Assembly: GCF_000743355.1 (NCBI RefSeq)
Contig: NZ_JQEI01000025.1
Location: forward strand, 186,001 to 250,000
DNA from: Serratia sp. Ag1
Lineage (GTDB): Bacteria > Pseudomonadota > Gammaproteobacteria > Enterobacterales > Enterobacteriaceae
Direction of reading: 5' to 3'
DNA length: 64,000 nt
Below are positions 26,881 to 38,471 of this stretch, in pieces. A program made the translations under genes and the position numbers. How positions within the stretch are numbered: the first letter of the stretch is position 1; every line of letters begins with the position of its first letter. Below the pieces are notes generated by a model, which saw nothing but the letters and a program-made list of their open reading frames with translations, searched no databases and was not told the origin of the DNA.

Positions 26881-28149
26881 ATGTTGAATGGACTGATTCA
26901 TCGCATTGGCCTGTCGCCAAAACTGATGCTGGGCTATGCCGGTGTGCTGGTATTCATGATGGGGGAAGGGTTGGAGCAAGGCTGGCTCTCGCCATATCTG
27001 ATTGGCAAAGGGTTAACGATTCAGGAATCGGCGCTGTTGTTCAGCGTCTATGGTTTTGCTGCGGCTATCGCTGCCTGGTTCTCTGGCGTGCTGGCAGAGA
27101 TTTTCACCGCCCGCCGGGTAATGATCGCCGGGTTGTTGCTGTTCCTGCTGGGTTCGGTGTGTTTTTTGGTCTGGGGATTACCGAGCAATAACCTGGCAGT
27201 GATGGTGCCCACTTATGCCCTACGCGGTTTGGGTTACCCGCTGTTTGCCTATGGTTTTCTGGTGTGGGTCGCCTATGAGGCACCGCCGGAAAGGTTGGGA
27301 TCGGCGGTGGGGATTTTCTGGTTTGTCTACAGCGGTGGGCTGAGCGTGCTGGGCGTGCTCTATTCCAGCATCATGCTGCCGTATCTGGGGGAAATCCACA
27401 CCCTGTGGAGTGCGTTAATCTTTGTGGTGCTGGGGGCGATGATCGCATTATTGCTCAACCGCACGCCCGGCCATGCCGAAGTGGGCAATCGAGAAAAAGC
27501 TTCCCTCAGCTATGTGCTGAAAGGCATCACTATTGCGTTTGAAAACCCAAAAATAGGCCTTGGCGGCATTGTGCGCACCATCAATACCTCGGCGGCGTAT
27601 GGCTTTGTGGTGTTTATGCCGATGTACATGATGGATCTCGGTTTTAGCCGCACTGATTGGCTGCAGATGTACGCGGCGCTGTGGACGGTCAACATCATCT
27701 TTAACCTGATTTTTGGCGTGGTCAGCGACGGTTTGGGCTGGCGCAATGTCGTGATGTGGTTTGGCTGCGTGGGCTGCGCGCTGACCACGTTGCTGTTCTA
27801 CTACGTGCCCTATTTCCTCGGGACGAATTACCTGCTGACCGTGATTGCAGCAGGCCTGTTCGGTGCCTGTTTGGCGGCATTCGTCCCACTTTCGGCACTT
27901 ATGCCTTCATTAGCACCGGAGAATAAAGGTGCCGCTATGTCGATCCTTAACCTTGGTGCCGGGTTGAGCACCTTCGTTGGCCCGGCGGTAGTGGGGTTGT
28001 TTATTGGTAGTTTGGGCAGCAGTGGGGTGATCTGGATTTTCACCGGTTTGTATCTGTTCGCCGGGGCGCTGATGAAGTTTGTCACCTTACCGAAAGACAG
28101 TGCCACCACGGCTGAAGAACATCCCGCCCGTTTGGCCAACATCTCCTGA
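26881..28149 (+). CDS. MFS transporter, probable polyol importer
   Basis: A 422-residue major facilitator protein with about twelve membrane helices (for example LMLGYAGVLVFMMGEGLEQG, LLLFLLGSVCFLVWGL, VGPAVVGLFIGSL). It belongs to the sugar/polyol transporter type seen in enterobacterial polyol clusters (ribitol, arabitol, dulcitol). The start at 26881 is preceded by GAGGTG; an open frame continues to 26836. It probably imports the tetritol substrate, since no ABC or PTS transporter is encoded here. The substrate is inferred from neighbours. Confidence 0.85.
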   Translation: MLNGLIHRIGLSPKLMLGYAGVLVFMMGEGLEQGWLSPYLIGKGLTIQESALLFSVYGFAAAIAAWFSGVLAEIFTARRVMIAGLLLFLLGSVCFLVWGLPSNNLAVMVPTYALRGLGYPLFAYGFLVWVAYEAPPERLGSAVGIFWFVYSGGLSVLGVLYSSIMLPYLGEIHTLWSALIFVVLGAMIALLLNRTPGHAEVGNREKASLSYVLKGITIAFENPKIGLGGIVRTINTSAAYGFVVFMPMYMMDLGFSRTDWLQMYAALWTVNIIFNLIFGVVSDGLGWRNVVMWFGCVGCALTTLLFYYVPYFLGTNYLLTVIAAGLFGACLAAFVPLSALMPSLAPENKGAAMSILNLGAGLSTFVGPAVVGLFIGSLGSSGVIWIFTGLYLFAGALMKFVTLPKDSATTAEEHPARLANIS

Positions 28150-28168
28150 TTAGTAAGACGAGGAACCG

Positions 28169-28930
28169 ATGATGTCGACTGAAAAGAACCCGTTTTCTCT
28201 GCAAGGAAAAGTGGCGCTGATCACTGGGGGCGCGGCTGGCATTGGCTTTGCCATCGCCGAGCATTATCTGCAAAACGGTGCAAAGGTAGTGTTGCTGGAT
28301 CGCGTGCCGCAGGTGGCGGCGCTAGCTCAACAGTTGGATGCTGAATCAGCGTTGGGAATAGTGACCGATGTGACCGACAAAGCCGCGTTAACCCAGGCGG
28401 TCGCCCAGGCAAAAGCGCATTTTGGCCGCTTGGATGTGTTGGTCAACAGCGCCGGGATTGTCGCGCTGCATCCGGCGGAAGAACTGCCGGAAGACGCTTG
28501 GGATCGCACCATGGCGATCAATCTCAAAGGGGTGTTTCTCGCCAGCCAGGTGGTGGGCCACTATTTTCTCCACCAGGAGAGCGGCAGCATTATCAATCTG
28601 GCTTCTCAAGCCGGTGTGGTGGCGCTGCCCAATCACCTGGCGTACTGCGCCAGCAAGGCTGGCGTGATCGGTTTAACCCAGGTACTGGCACTGGAATGGG
28701 GGCCGCGCAACGTGCGGGTTAACGCGATTTCTCCCACCGTGGTGCTCACCGAACTGGGGCGCAAAGCCTGGTCGGGCGAAGTGGCCGAACAGATGAAACA
28801 GAAAATCCCGCTGCGGCGCTTTGCTGAACCGCAGGATATTGCTGCCAGCGCGCTGTTTTTAGCCAGCGATGCGGCCAACATGATCACCGGTGCCAACCTG
28901 CTGGTTGACGGCGGCTACACCATTCAATAA
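28169..28930 (+). CDS. SDR polyol dehydrogenase (GolD/DthD type)
   Basis: A 253-residue short-chain dehydrogenase. Cofactor motif TGGAAGIGFAIA, an Asp after the second strand (VVLLDRVP) suggesting NAD, VNSAGIV, catalytic Ser in NLASQAGVV, and YCASKAGV (YxxxK). It resembles the group containing Listeria GolD and mycobacterial D-threitol dehydrogenase DthD. With the zinc dehydrogenase upstream the cluster would have two enzymes for different tetritol stereoisomers or positions, both yielding erythrulose. Start at 28169, with a second ATG immediately after. Confidence 0.85.
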   Translation: MMSTEKNPFSLQGKVALITGGAAGIGFAIAEHYLQNGAKVVLLDRVPQVAALAQQLDAESALGIVTDVTDKAALTQAVAQAKAHFGRLDVLVNSAGIVALHPAEELPEDAWDRTMAINLKGVFLASQVVGHYFLHQESGSIINLASQAGVVALPNHLAYCASKAGVIGLTQVLALEWGPRNVRVNAISPTVVLTELGRKAWSGEVAEQMKQKIPLRRFAEPQDIAASALFLASDAANMITGANLLVDGGYTIQ

Positions 28931-28958
28931 TGCCTATTTAAATGAATGAGAGGTAACG

Positions 28959-29960
28959 ATGAACAGAATCATTAACGATCCCGATCGCGTGGTGGAAGAC
29001 GCGATTCAAGGCTATCTGCAAGCTCATCCGAACTATTTTTCTGCCACTGACAACGCGCGGGTGCTCAAATACCCGGCGGCACCGATTAAAGGCAAAGTGG
29101 GGATCGTCACTGGCGGCGGCTCAGGCCATGAACCGGCGTTTCTGGGCTATGTCGGCAAAAATATGCTGGATGCGGTGGCGATTGGGGAGATTTTCTCTTC
29201 CCCGACCGCCGGGGCATTCCTTGATGCGTTCAAGGTGGCTGACAGCGGCGCGGGCGTTGCCTGCCTGTATGGCAATTACGCTGGCGATAATATGAACGTC
29301 AAAATGGCGATCAAAAAGGCGACGGCGGCGGGGATGACGGTGAAAACCGTGGTGGCAAATGACGATGTGGCCTCGGCACCCGCCAGTGAAATGGAAAAGC
29401 GCCGTGGCGTGGCCGGTGAGATCCTGATGTGGAAGGTCGGTGCGGCGGCAGCGGCCCAAGGCTACGATCTGGACGGCGTGATCGGCGCGGCGCAAAAGGC
29501 CATCAATCATTGCCGCTCGATCGGTGTTGGTTTGAGTTCTTGCACCATTCCGGCGGTGGGTAAGCCAAACTTCCATATTGAAGACGGCAAAATGGAGATC
29601 GGTATTGGTCACCACGGTGAGCCGGGGATTGAAGTTTCGCCGATCCAGTCGGCCTCGGCGATGGCTGGCACGATGCTCGATTTTGTGCTTAACGATATGC
29701 CGTTACCGAAGGGGCAGGAAGTGGTGGTGTTGATCTCCGGGTTGGGAGCCACGCCAGTGATGGAGTTGTACATCTATTATGCCGAGATCGAAAAGCGCTT
29801 GGCCGCGCAAGGCGTTAAGGTGCATCGTTGCTATGTCGGCAACTATTTTACTTCGCTGGAAATGATGGGGGTGACGCTGACACTGATGAAGCTCGATGAT
29901 GAACTGAAAACCTTAATCGATCTACCCGCCCATTCATTAGGCTTAACCCAGGTGGAGTAA
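28959..29960 (+). CDS. DhaK-type kinase subunit (dihydroxyacetone/erythrulose kinase)
   Basis: A 333-residue DAK1-domain protein. The substrate-binding His that forms a hemiaminal with the ketose lies in GIGHHGEPGIEV; other signatures are TGGGSGHEPAF, YGNYAGDNMNVKMA and GLGATPVMELYI. Unlike the E. coli PTS-linked DhaKLM, no DhaM is encoded nearby. DhaK-like proteins phosphorylate erythrulose in described tetritol pathways. It precedes dhaL by 3 bases. The symbol dhaK would describe the fold rather than the substrate. Confidence 0.88.
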   Translation: MNRIINDPDRVVEDAIQGYLQAHPNYFSATDNARVLKYPAAPIKGKVGIVTGGGSGHEPAFLGYVGKNMLDAVAIGEIFSSPTAGAFLDAFKVADSGAGVACLYGNYAGDNMNVKMAIKKATAAGMTVKTVVANDDVASAPASEMEKRRGVAGEILMWKVGAAAAAQGYDLDGVIGAAQKAINHCRSIGVGLSSCTIPAVGKPNFHIEDGKMEIGIGHHGEPGIEVSPIQSASAMAGTMLDFVLNDMPLPKGQEVVVLISGLGATPVMELYIYYAEIEKRLAAQGVKVHRCYVGNYFTSLEMMGVTLTLMKLDDELKTLIDLPAHSLGLTQVE

Positions 29961-29963
29961 ACC

Positions 29964-30620
29964 ATGGAAGAACATATTTCAACCCAGCATGGCAATGAGA
30001 TTGTGGCCGCTTTGGTTCGGACGATCGTCAGTAATCGCGAATATCTCAGCGAGATCGACGGCGCAATTGGCGACGGCGATCACGGCATTAATATGGCGAA
30101 AGGCTTTGCCATGTGCGCTGAAGCCATCAAAGGCCAGCCACTGACGTTGGCGCAGGCGTTTGATGCGCTTGCTGACTCGCTGATGGAAGGCATTGGCGGT
30201 TCCATGGGGCCACTGTATGGCAGCCTGTTTATGGGGATGGCCGACAGCGTGAGCGATAAACCGCTGCTGGATAAGCGGGCATTTCTGGCTATGTTGCAAA
30301 ATGGCCTGAGTGAATTGCAGGACATCAGCAGTGCAGGCGTCGGCGACAAGTGCCTGATGGATACCTTGCTCCCGGCGATTGCGCGTTTTGAACAGGCGGT
30401 GCAACAAGGAGAGCGCTTTAGCGAAGCTCTGGCCCAGATGAAGCAGGCGGCTATCGCCGGGCGGGATTCCACGCGCGATCTGGTGGCGAAGATTGGCCGT
30501 GCCAGCCGGTTGGGCGAGCGTTCGCGCGGTGTTCTGGATGCCGGTGCGGTGTCCTGCTGCCTGTTATTATGCCAATTGGCCGATCAGGTAACACAAGGCT
30601 TGAATACCGTGAGTGCGTGA
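29964..30620 (+). CDS. DhaL-type kinase subunit
   Basis: A 218-residue DAK2-domain protein. It shows the nucleotide/Mg-binding motif IDGAIGDGDHGINM with three Asp and His residues, GGSMGPLYGSLFM, and the lipid/phosphate loop SSAGVGDK. It partners the DhaK subunit encoded immediately upstream. Without a DhaM gene, the pair could use ATP directly, as the fused Citrobacter enzyme does, or borrow a DhaM encoded elsewhere; the sequence does not decide. Confidence 0.87.
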   Translation: MEEHISTQHGNEIVAALVRTIVSNREYLSEIDGAIGDGDHGINMAKGFAMCAEAIKGQPLTLAQAFDALADSLMEGIGGSMGPLYGSLFMGMADSVSDKPLLDKRAFLAMLQNGLSELQDISSAGVGDKCLMDTLLPAIARFEQAVQQGERFSEALAQMKQAAIAGRDSTRDLVAKIGRASRLGERSRGVLDAGAVSCCLLLCQLADQVTQGLNTVSA

Positions 30621-30625
30621 ATGGC

Positions 30626-30749
30626 TATCCCCAAAATAATTCGAGTTGCTTGTAGGCGGCAACGGAGCGAAGCCCTAGGAGCTTACTCAAGTAAGTGACT
30701 GGGGTGAGTGAGGGCAGCCAACACCCAAGCAACTTGAAGTATGACGGGT
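30626..30749. repeat. Full-length ERIC element
   Basis: A 124-base element, close to the ~127-base ERIC length, in the opposite orientation to the copy at 9319. It contains AAATAATTCGAGTTGC at the left, the core AGGAGCTTACTCAAGTAAG and TGACTGGGGTGAGTG, and AGCAACTTGAAGTATGACGG at the right. It lies between dhaL and the SorC regulator, and can form a long hairpin in the message. Confidence 0.92.
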
Positions 30750-30762
30750 GATCCCCTTGTTT

Positions 30763-30790
30763 GCTGCAACTCGAATTATTTAGAGTATAT
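30763..30790. repeat. Terminal fragment of a second ERIC
   Basis: Fourteen bases after the full ERIC, the sequence GCTGCAACTCGAATTATTTA and following GAGTATAT matches only the right end of an ERIC in the other orientation. It suggests a second, mostly lost element or a nested insertion. Confidence 0.7.
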
Positions 30791-30849
30791 ACTGCAGCTT
30801 AACGACCAAGGGGATACCGCCACACTTGCCGTGGGGAGCCTACCAATCA

Positions 30850-31812
30850 ATGGAAAAACACACCGTGTCCCAAGATAACGAACTGCTGACTGAAATTGCC
30901 GTTGCCTATTATCAGGACGAAATTACTCAGGAAGAGATTGCAAAAAAATTCGGTATCTCACGCATCAAAGTGGGGCGCTTGCTCAAGCGAGCCAAAGAAG
31001 AGGGCATCGTTGAGATCACCGTGCGTTACCACCCCGTATTCAGCACGCGCCTGGAGCAGCAGATGCTGGAGCGTTTTCCCATCAGCCGGGCGTTGATCGC
31101 ACTCGATCACCAGGACGAAGAGGAGCAGCGGCGGCAGGTGGCGGCTTTGGTGTCGGGGCATTTGGCGATGTCCCTGAAAGATGACATGGTGCTCACGGTC
31201 GGGCAGGGGCGCAATGTGGCGGCGATTGCCGATCACATCGGCAGTGTCGCGCAGAAAAACTGCAAGTTTATCTGTGGCATTGGCGGCACCCATCGCCCCG
31301 GTGATGCGATTAATGCCGATCATATCAGCCGCCGTTTGGCGAAGAAGTTTGGCGGCAGCAGCGAAACGCTGTACGCCCCGGCCTATGTAGAGAACCGGGC
31401 GTTAAAAGAAGCCTTTATGCAGAACGGCACCATCAAAGAAACCCTCGATCGGGCGCGCAAGGCGGACGTCGCGCTGGTGGGGATTGGCGACATGAATGAG
31501 AACAGCTACATGGTCAAACTGGGCTGGTTTACGCCGCACGAGATTATTGACGCCAGCCTGAATCAGGGGGTGATCGGCGATATCGCCGGTTACGACTTTT
31601 TTAATGCGCAGGGGCAGCATGTGGATACGGTGATGAATGATCGCGTCATCGGTTTAAGCATTGATGAACTGCGGCGTATCCCTTGTGTGATCGCCATCGC
31701 TTCGGAAAACACCAAAGCCTTGGCGATATTAGGCGCATTGCGCACCGGGGCGATCGATATTATCGCCACCAGTGCCCTGAATATCCGCACTATTCTTAAT
31801 ATGTCGCAGTAA
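30850..31812 (+). CDS. SorC-family regulator of the tetritol cluster
   Basis: A 320-residue DeoR/SorC-type regulator. The N-terminal helix-turn-helix is YYQDEITQEEIAKKFGISR with IKVGRLLKRAKEEGIVEI, followed by a sugar-binding domain of the NagB-like fold (GQGRNVAAIADHIGS, GIGGTHRPGD, IGDMNENSYM). SorC proteins respond to sugar or polyol phosphates. The start at 30850 has GGGGAG about 12 bases upstream; a GTG 12 bases further on is possible. It is the likely controller of both arms of the cluster, but it is separated from dhaL by ERIC sequences and may have its own promoter. Confidence 0.86.
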   Translation: MEKHTVSQDNELLTEIAVAYYQDEITQEEIAKKFGISRIKVGRLLKRAKEEGIVEITVRYHPVFSTRLEQQMLERFPISRALIALDHQDEEEQRRQVAALVSGHLAMSLKDDMVLTVGQGRNVAAIADHIGSVAQKNCKFICGIGGTHRPGDAINADHISRRLAKKFGGSSETLYAPAYVENRALKEAFMQNGTIKETLDRARKADVALVGIGDMNENSYMVKLGWFTPHEIIDASLNQGVIGDIAGYDFFNAQGQHVDTVMNDRVIGLSIDELRRIPCVIAIASENTKALAILGALRTGAIDIIATSALNIRTILNMSQ

Positions 31813-31917
31813 GCGCTGTTATTACAACTCCTCGGGCTAATTGTTCAGTGTGACATCAATGGCCTGATAAAAGGTATTAACCTGCTTTTCTTGGAATTAA
31901 TCGACGCGAGAAACCGT

Positions 31918-33009
31918 ATGAAGCCTAAATCTGTCACGCTAAATGACGTCGCCGACTATGCCGGGGTGTCGTATCAAACGGTGTCACGGGTCTTAAATCG
32001 CGCTGAACACGTTTCGGGTAAAACCCGTGCCAAGGTCGAACAGGCAATGGCTGCGCTGAATTACGTGCCAAACCGCGTCGCACAACAACTAGCGGGTAAA
32101 CAGAGTTTTACGCTGGGGCTGGCGACCACCGAACTGGCGCTGCATGCACCTTCGCAAATCGCTTCGGCAATTAAAACGCAGGCTAATCAGATGGGGTTTA
32201 ACGTGGTGATCTCCATGGTGGAAGATCTTAGCGTTCAGGCCTGTCGCTCTGCGATAAATGAGCTGTTGGCTCAGCGGGTGGATGGTTTGCTGATTAATGT
32301 TTCTCTCAGCACTGAAGATTCTCATGCGATCGTACAAGCTTGTGGCGAGGTCCCGGCGCTGTTTTTGGACGTTGACCCCGCTTCTGAGGTATCCAGCATC
32401 CTGTTTGATCCCCATGAAGGGGCTCGTCAAGGGGTCGAACATGTGGTTGCGCTTGGGCATCGTGAGATTGCACTGATTACCGGGCCGTTGGTCTCGATTT
32501 CGGCGCGTTTGCGCTATCAGGGATGGCTGGCTACGCTGGCTGAGCATCAGTTGGAACCTTGCTCTGTGCTCCATGGTGATTGGAGTGCGGTTTCCGGTTA
32601 TCAGCTTACCGGGCAGATTTTAAACTTGCCAAAACACCCTACGGCGATATTGGTGGCAAACGATCAAATGGCGCTGGGCGTGCTGCGTGCGTTGCAGGAG
32701 TATGGGTTGCAGATTCCGGCACAGGTGTCGGTAGTGGGTTACGATGATACTGAAGACAGTGCTTGTTATTACCCCCCGTTGACCACCATTAAGCAGGATT
32801 TTCGCATGTTGGGGCAGGAGAGTGTTAAGCACCTGGTTCAATGTCTGGAAGGGCGGAATAGGCCTCAGGCGGGTTCTTTGCGTTTGGCGACCCGCCTGGT
32901 GCAACGGCATACCACAGCGGCAGTGAATCAAGAAAAGGTACCGCTGCAACGCTTATCTCAGGAATTATTGCGTATCGCCCGCCAACTCTCCGCACTCGAA
33001 GGGAAATAG
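31918..33009 (+). CDS. lacI: LacI lactose operon repressor
   Basis: A 363-residue repressor that aligns with E. coli LacI along its whole length. The DNA-binding domain (VTLNDVADYAGVSYQTVSRV, then NRVAQQLAGKQS) contains the same YQ recognition-helix residues that read the lac operator. The core has LALHAPSQIASAIK, PALFLDVD and VSVVGYDDTEDSACY, and the C-terminal leucine heptads (LQRLSQELLRIARQLSALE) indicate tetramer formation. The start at 31918 aligns with E. coli MKPVTLYDV. It lies directly upstream of lacZ, same strand, as in E. coli. Confidence 0.94.
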   Translation: MKPKSVTLNDVADYAGVSYQTVSRVLNRAEHVSGKTRAKVEQAMAALNYVPNRVAQQLAGKQSFTLGLATTELALHAPSQIASAIKTQANQMGFNVVISMVEDLSVQACRSAINELLAQRVDGLLINVSLSTEDSHAIVQACGEVPALFLDVDPASEVSSILFDPHEGARQGVEHVVALGHREIALITGPLVSISARLRYQGWLATLAEHQLEPCSVLHGDWSAVSGYQLTGQILNLPKHPTAILVANDQMALGVLRALQEYGLQIPAQVSVVGYDDTEDSACYYPPLTTIKQDFRMLGQESVKHLVQCLEGRNRPQAGSLRLATRLVQRHTTAAVNQEKVPLQRLSQELLRIARQLSALEGK

Positions 33010-33050
33010 CCACCAAAGTGAAGGATCGGTGCTGATCCCTTCGCTGAATT

Positions 33051-33066
33051 TGTGACTGACCTCGCT
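33051..33066 (+). promoter_or_regulatory. CRP site of the lac promoter
   Basis: TGTGA-N6-TCGCT matches the CRP consensus well in the first half-site and moderately in the second. Its centre is 61 bases upstream of the transcription start predicted from the operator, which is the class I position used by E. coli lac. Confidence 0.65.
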
Positions 33067-33083
33067 TTCTCAGGGATATTTGC

Positions 33084-33113
33084 TTTACACCTCTATGCGT
33101 GTTGTTCATTTTA
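33084..33113 (+). promoter_or_regulatory. lac promoter
   Basis: The -35 element TTTACA at 33084-33089 is identical to E. coli lacP1, including the following C. The -10 region is CATTTT or ATTTTA at 33107-33113, a weak match with 17-18 base spacing, consistent with CRP dependence. Confidence 0.65.
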
Positions 33114-33118
33114 CCACT

Positions 33119-36243
<3,125 letters not shown>

Positions 36244-36273
36244 CATTAACTCGCCATACTTCTGGTTGCCCTA

Positions 36274-36330
36274 CGGTTATATCGTTATCTCCGTGGCCGG
36301 GGGCACTGAAATATAACCGGTATAGATAAG
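36274..36330 (+). other. lacZ-lacY intercistronic stem-loop
   Basis: The arms CGGTTATAT (36274-36282) and ATATAACCG (36311-36319) pair perfectly, and TTATCT/AGATAA just outside offers an alternative pairing. The structure lies in the 137 bases between lacZ and lacY and could set the lacZ:lacY ratio by pausing or processing; this is inference. Confidence 0.45.
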
Positions 36331-36380
36331 TTATTGAGCATTAACTCAAAATGCGTCTGGGTTTTGCACAAGGAATTCGC

Positions 36381-37643
36381 ATGTACTATTTAAAAAATAC
36401 TAACTTTTGGATGTTTGGGCTGTTTTTCTTCTTCTACTTTTTTATCATGGGGGCCTATTTCCCGTTTTTCCCTATCTGGCTGCATAGCATTAATCAGATC
36501 AGCAAAAGTGATGCCGGGATTATCTTTGCCAGCATCTCCTTCTTCTCATTACTGTTTCAACCGATATTTGGCTTACTGTCAGATAAGCTGGGGCTGAGAA
36601 AACACTTACTGTGGATTATCACCGGGATGCTGGTGTTATTTGCGCCGTTCTTTATCTATGTATTTGGCCCTCTCTTACGCACTAATATTGTTTTAGGCTC
36701 TATTGTGGGTGGGATTTATCTTGGCTTTATTTATAACGGCGGCGCGCCAGCCATTGAGGCGTATATAGAGAAAGTGAGCCGTCGCAGTTCGTTTGAGTTT
36801 GGCCGGGCACGCTTATTTGGCTGCATCGGCTGGGCGTTGTGTGCTTCGGTGGCTGGCATTATGTTCACCATCAACAATGAATTTGTATTCTGGCTTGGCT
36901 CTGGCTGTGCCTTGGTACTGGCGCTCCTGCTACTGATTGCTAAACCTGAAGCGGGGAACTCTGCACAGATTGCAGATAAGTTGGGGGCTAACAGCAAACC
37001 GTTTAATTTACGCCTGGCGTTCGAATTACTCAAAGACGCTAAGCTGTGGTTTTTAGCCCTGTATGTGGTGGGTGTTTCCTGTACCTATGAAGTGTTTGAT
37101 CAGCAGTTCGCCAACTTCTTTATTTCGTTCTTCTCTTCAGCCGATCAGGGCACGCGTGTTTTTGGCTATGTCACTACCATGGGTGAATTACTGAATGCAT
37201 TAATCATGTTTTTTGCTCCGCTGATTGTGAATCGTATCGGCGGGAAAAATGCGTTACTGCTGGCGGGGCTAATCATGTCGATACGCATTATTGGTTCTTC
37301 ATTTGCCTCTACGCCGTTAGAAGTGGTGGTTCTGAAAACCTTGCATATGTTTGAGGTTCCATTCCTGATCGTTGGTTGTTTTAAATATATTACCTCGGTA
37401 TTTGAGGTGCGCTTCTCTGCCACGATTTATCTGGTTTGCTTCTGCTTCTTTAAACAATTAGCGATTATGTTTATGTCGGTCTTTGTCGGGAACCTGTATG
37501 AAAAAATTGGTTTCCACGGTGCCTACCTTATTCTGGGGCTTATTGCGCTGACGTTTACGCTGATATCACTTTTCACGCTGTCGGGGCGTGGGCCACTGTC
37601 GGCTTTTAAACGTGAGCCTGATGCGGTAAGGAATATGGCGTAA
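36381..37643 (+). CDS. lacY: LacY lactose permease
   Basis: A 420-residue lactose/proton symporter with twelve membrane helices. The N terminus ([20 protein letters not shown]) is identical to E. coli for its first stretch. The essential residues are present: Glu in [10 protein letters not shown] (Glu126), Arg in EFGRARLFG (Arg144), Glu in TTMGELLNA (Glu269), Arg in SIRIIGSS (Arg302), and His and Glu in [11 protein letters not shown] (His322, Glu325). The start at 36381 has AAGGA 7 bases upstream and aligns with E. coli; the frame is open to 36351. Confidence 0.96.
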   Translation: MYYLKNTNFWMFGLFFFFYFFIMGAYFPFFPIWLHSINQISKSDAGIIFASISFFSLLFQPIFGLLSDKLGLRKHLLWIITGMLVLFAPFFIYVFGPLLRTNIVLGSIVGGIYLGFIYNGGAPAIEAYIEKVSRRSSFEFGRARLFGCIGWALCASVAGIMFTINNEFVFWLGSGCALVLALLLLIAKPEAGNSAQIADKLGANSKPFNLRLAFELLKDAKLWFLALYVVGVSCTYEVFDQQFANFFISFFSSADQGTRVFGYVTTMGELLNALIMFFAPLIVNRIGGKNALLLAGLIMSIRIIGSSFASTPLEVVVLKTLHMFEVPFLIVGCFKYITSVFEVRFSATIYLVCFCFFKQLAIMFMSVFVGNLYEKIGFHGAYLILGLIALTFTLISLFTLSGRGPLSAFKREPDAVRNMA

Positions 37644-37663
37644 TGAACAGCAAGGAGAATGCG

Positions 37664-38284
37664 ATGATGCAGCGGGAAAGATTAGCCAGCGGGTATTTAT
37701 ACACTGATATGGATGAAAGCATGGCGGAAGAGCGCCTGCGCGGAAAAGAATTAGTCTATGACTTTAATCATACGCGCCCTTCAGAGCAGGCAAAACGTGA
37801 GGCGCTGATCCGTCGGCTGATGGGGAAAATCGGCAAAAACTTTTGGATTGAGCCGCCACTGCATGTTGCCTATGGCAGCCAGATCGCGATCGGGGATAAC
37901 TTTTACGCCAACTTTAATCTGGTGGTGGTGGATGACGGTAAAGTGCTGATTGGCGACAATGTGATGATTGCGCCGAATGTCACAATCTCCACCACCGGGC
38001 ACCCGGTGGATCCAACGGTGCGTATTACCGGACAACAGTTTTCTTTGGCCGTAACGATTGAGGATAACGTCTGGATTGGCAGCGGGGTGATCATTAATCC
38101 CGGTGTCACCATTGGCCGTAATAGCGTGATTGGTGCTGGCAGCGTGGTGACCAAGGATGTGCCTTGTGATGTGGTTGCTGCGGGTGTTCCCTGCCGCGTA
38201 CTAAGATCCATCGGCGAGCGCGACCGGATTTTCTACCATAAAGGGCGGCGTTTCGCAGATATTCCTGTAGAAACAGCAAAATAA
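37664..38284 (+). CDS. lacA: LacA galactoside O-acetyltransferase
   Basis: A 206-residue left-handed beta-helix acetyltransferase with hexapeptide repeats (IGDNVMIAPNVTI, NVWIGSGVIINPGVTIG, NSVIGAGSVVTKDVP). The catalytic His lies in TTGHPVDP. It aligns with E. coli LacA along its length. ATG at 37664 has AAGGAG upstream and aligns with MTERIRAGKLF; an in-frame ATG at 37643 overlaps the lacY stop and is possible. It ends the lac operon. Confidence 0.92.
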   Translation: MMQRERLASGYLYTDMDESMAEERLRGKELVYDFNHTRPSEQAKREALIRRLMGKIGKNFWIEPPLHVAYGSQIAIGDNFYANFNLVVVDDGKVLIGDNVMIAPNVTISTTGHPVDPTVRITGQQFSLAVTIEDNVWIGSGVIINPGVTIGRNSVIGAGSVVTKDVPCDVVAAGVPCRVLRSIGERDRIFYHKGRRFADIPVETAK

Positions 38285-38392
38285 CTTTTCGTCGTGCATG
38301 GATGCGCTGATTTGTTGGTTTTTCATCCAATGAAATGCCTTTTTAACTTTTATTTGCGAGTTTCAATCAAGGTTATGGCACGGTTCAAAGTT

Positions 38393-38408
38393 TGTGACGA
38401 TTCTCTCA
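38393..38408 (+). promoter_or_regulatory. Candidate CRP site upstream of maeB
   Basis: TGTGA-N6-TCTCA matches nine of ten conserved CRP positions and lies 64 bases before the maeB start. Its function is inferred from motif only. Confidence 0.35.
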
Positions 38409-38471
38409 CTATACTGGTTCAGCGTTAACGTCTTACCTCAACATAAAAAGCAGCAAGTAAAGGAACCCATA

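Noticed and set aside
28959-30620. Standard E. coli-type dihydroxyacetone kinase DhaKLM
   Set aside because: DhaK and DhaL are present but DhaM is not, and the neighbours are tetritol-type dehydrogenases and an RpiB-type isomerase, so a plain dihydroxyacetone role is less likely.
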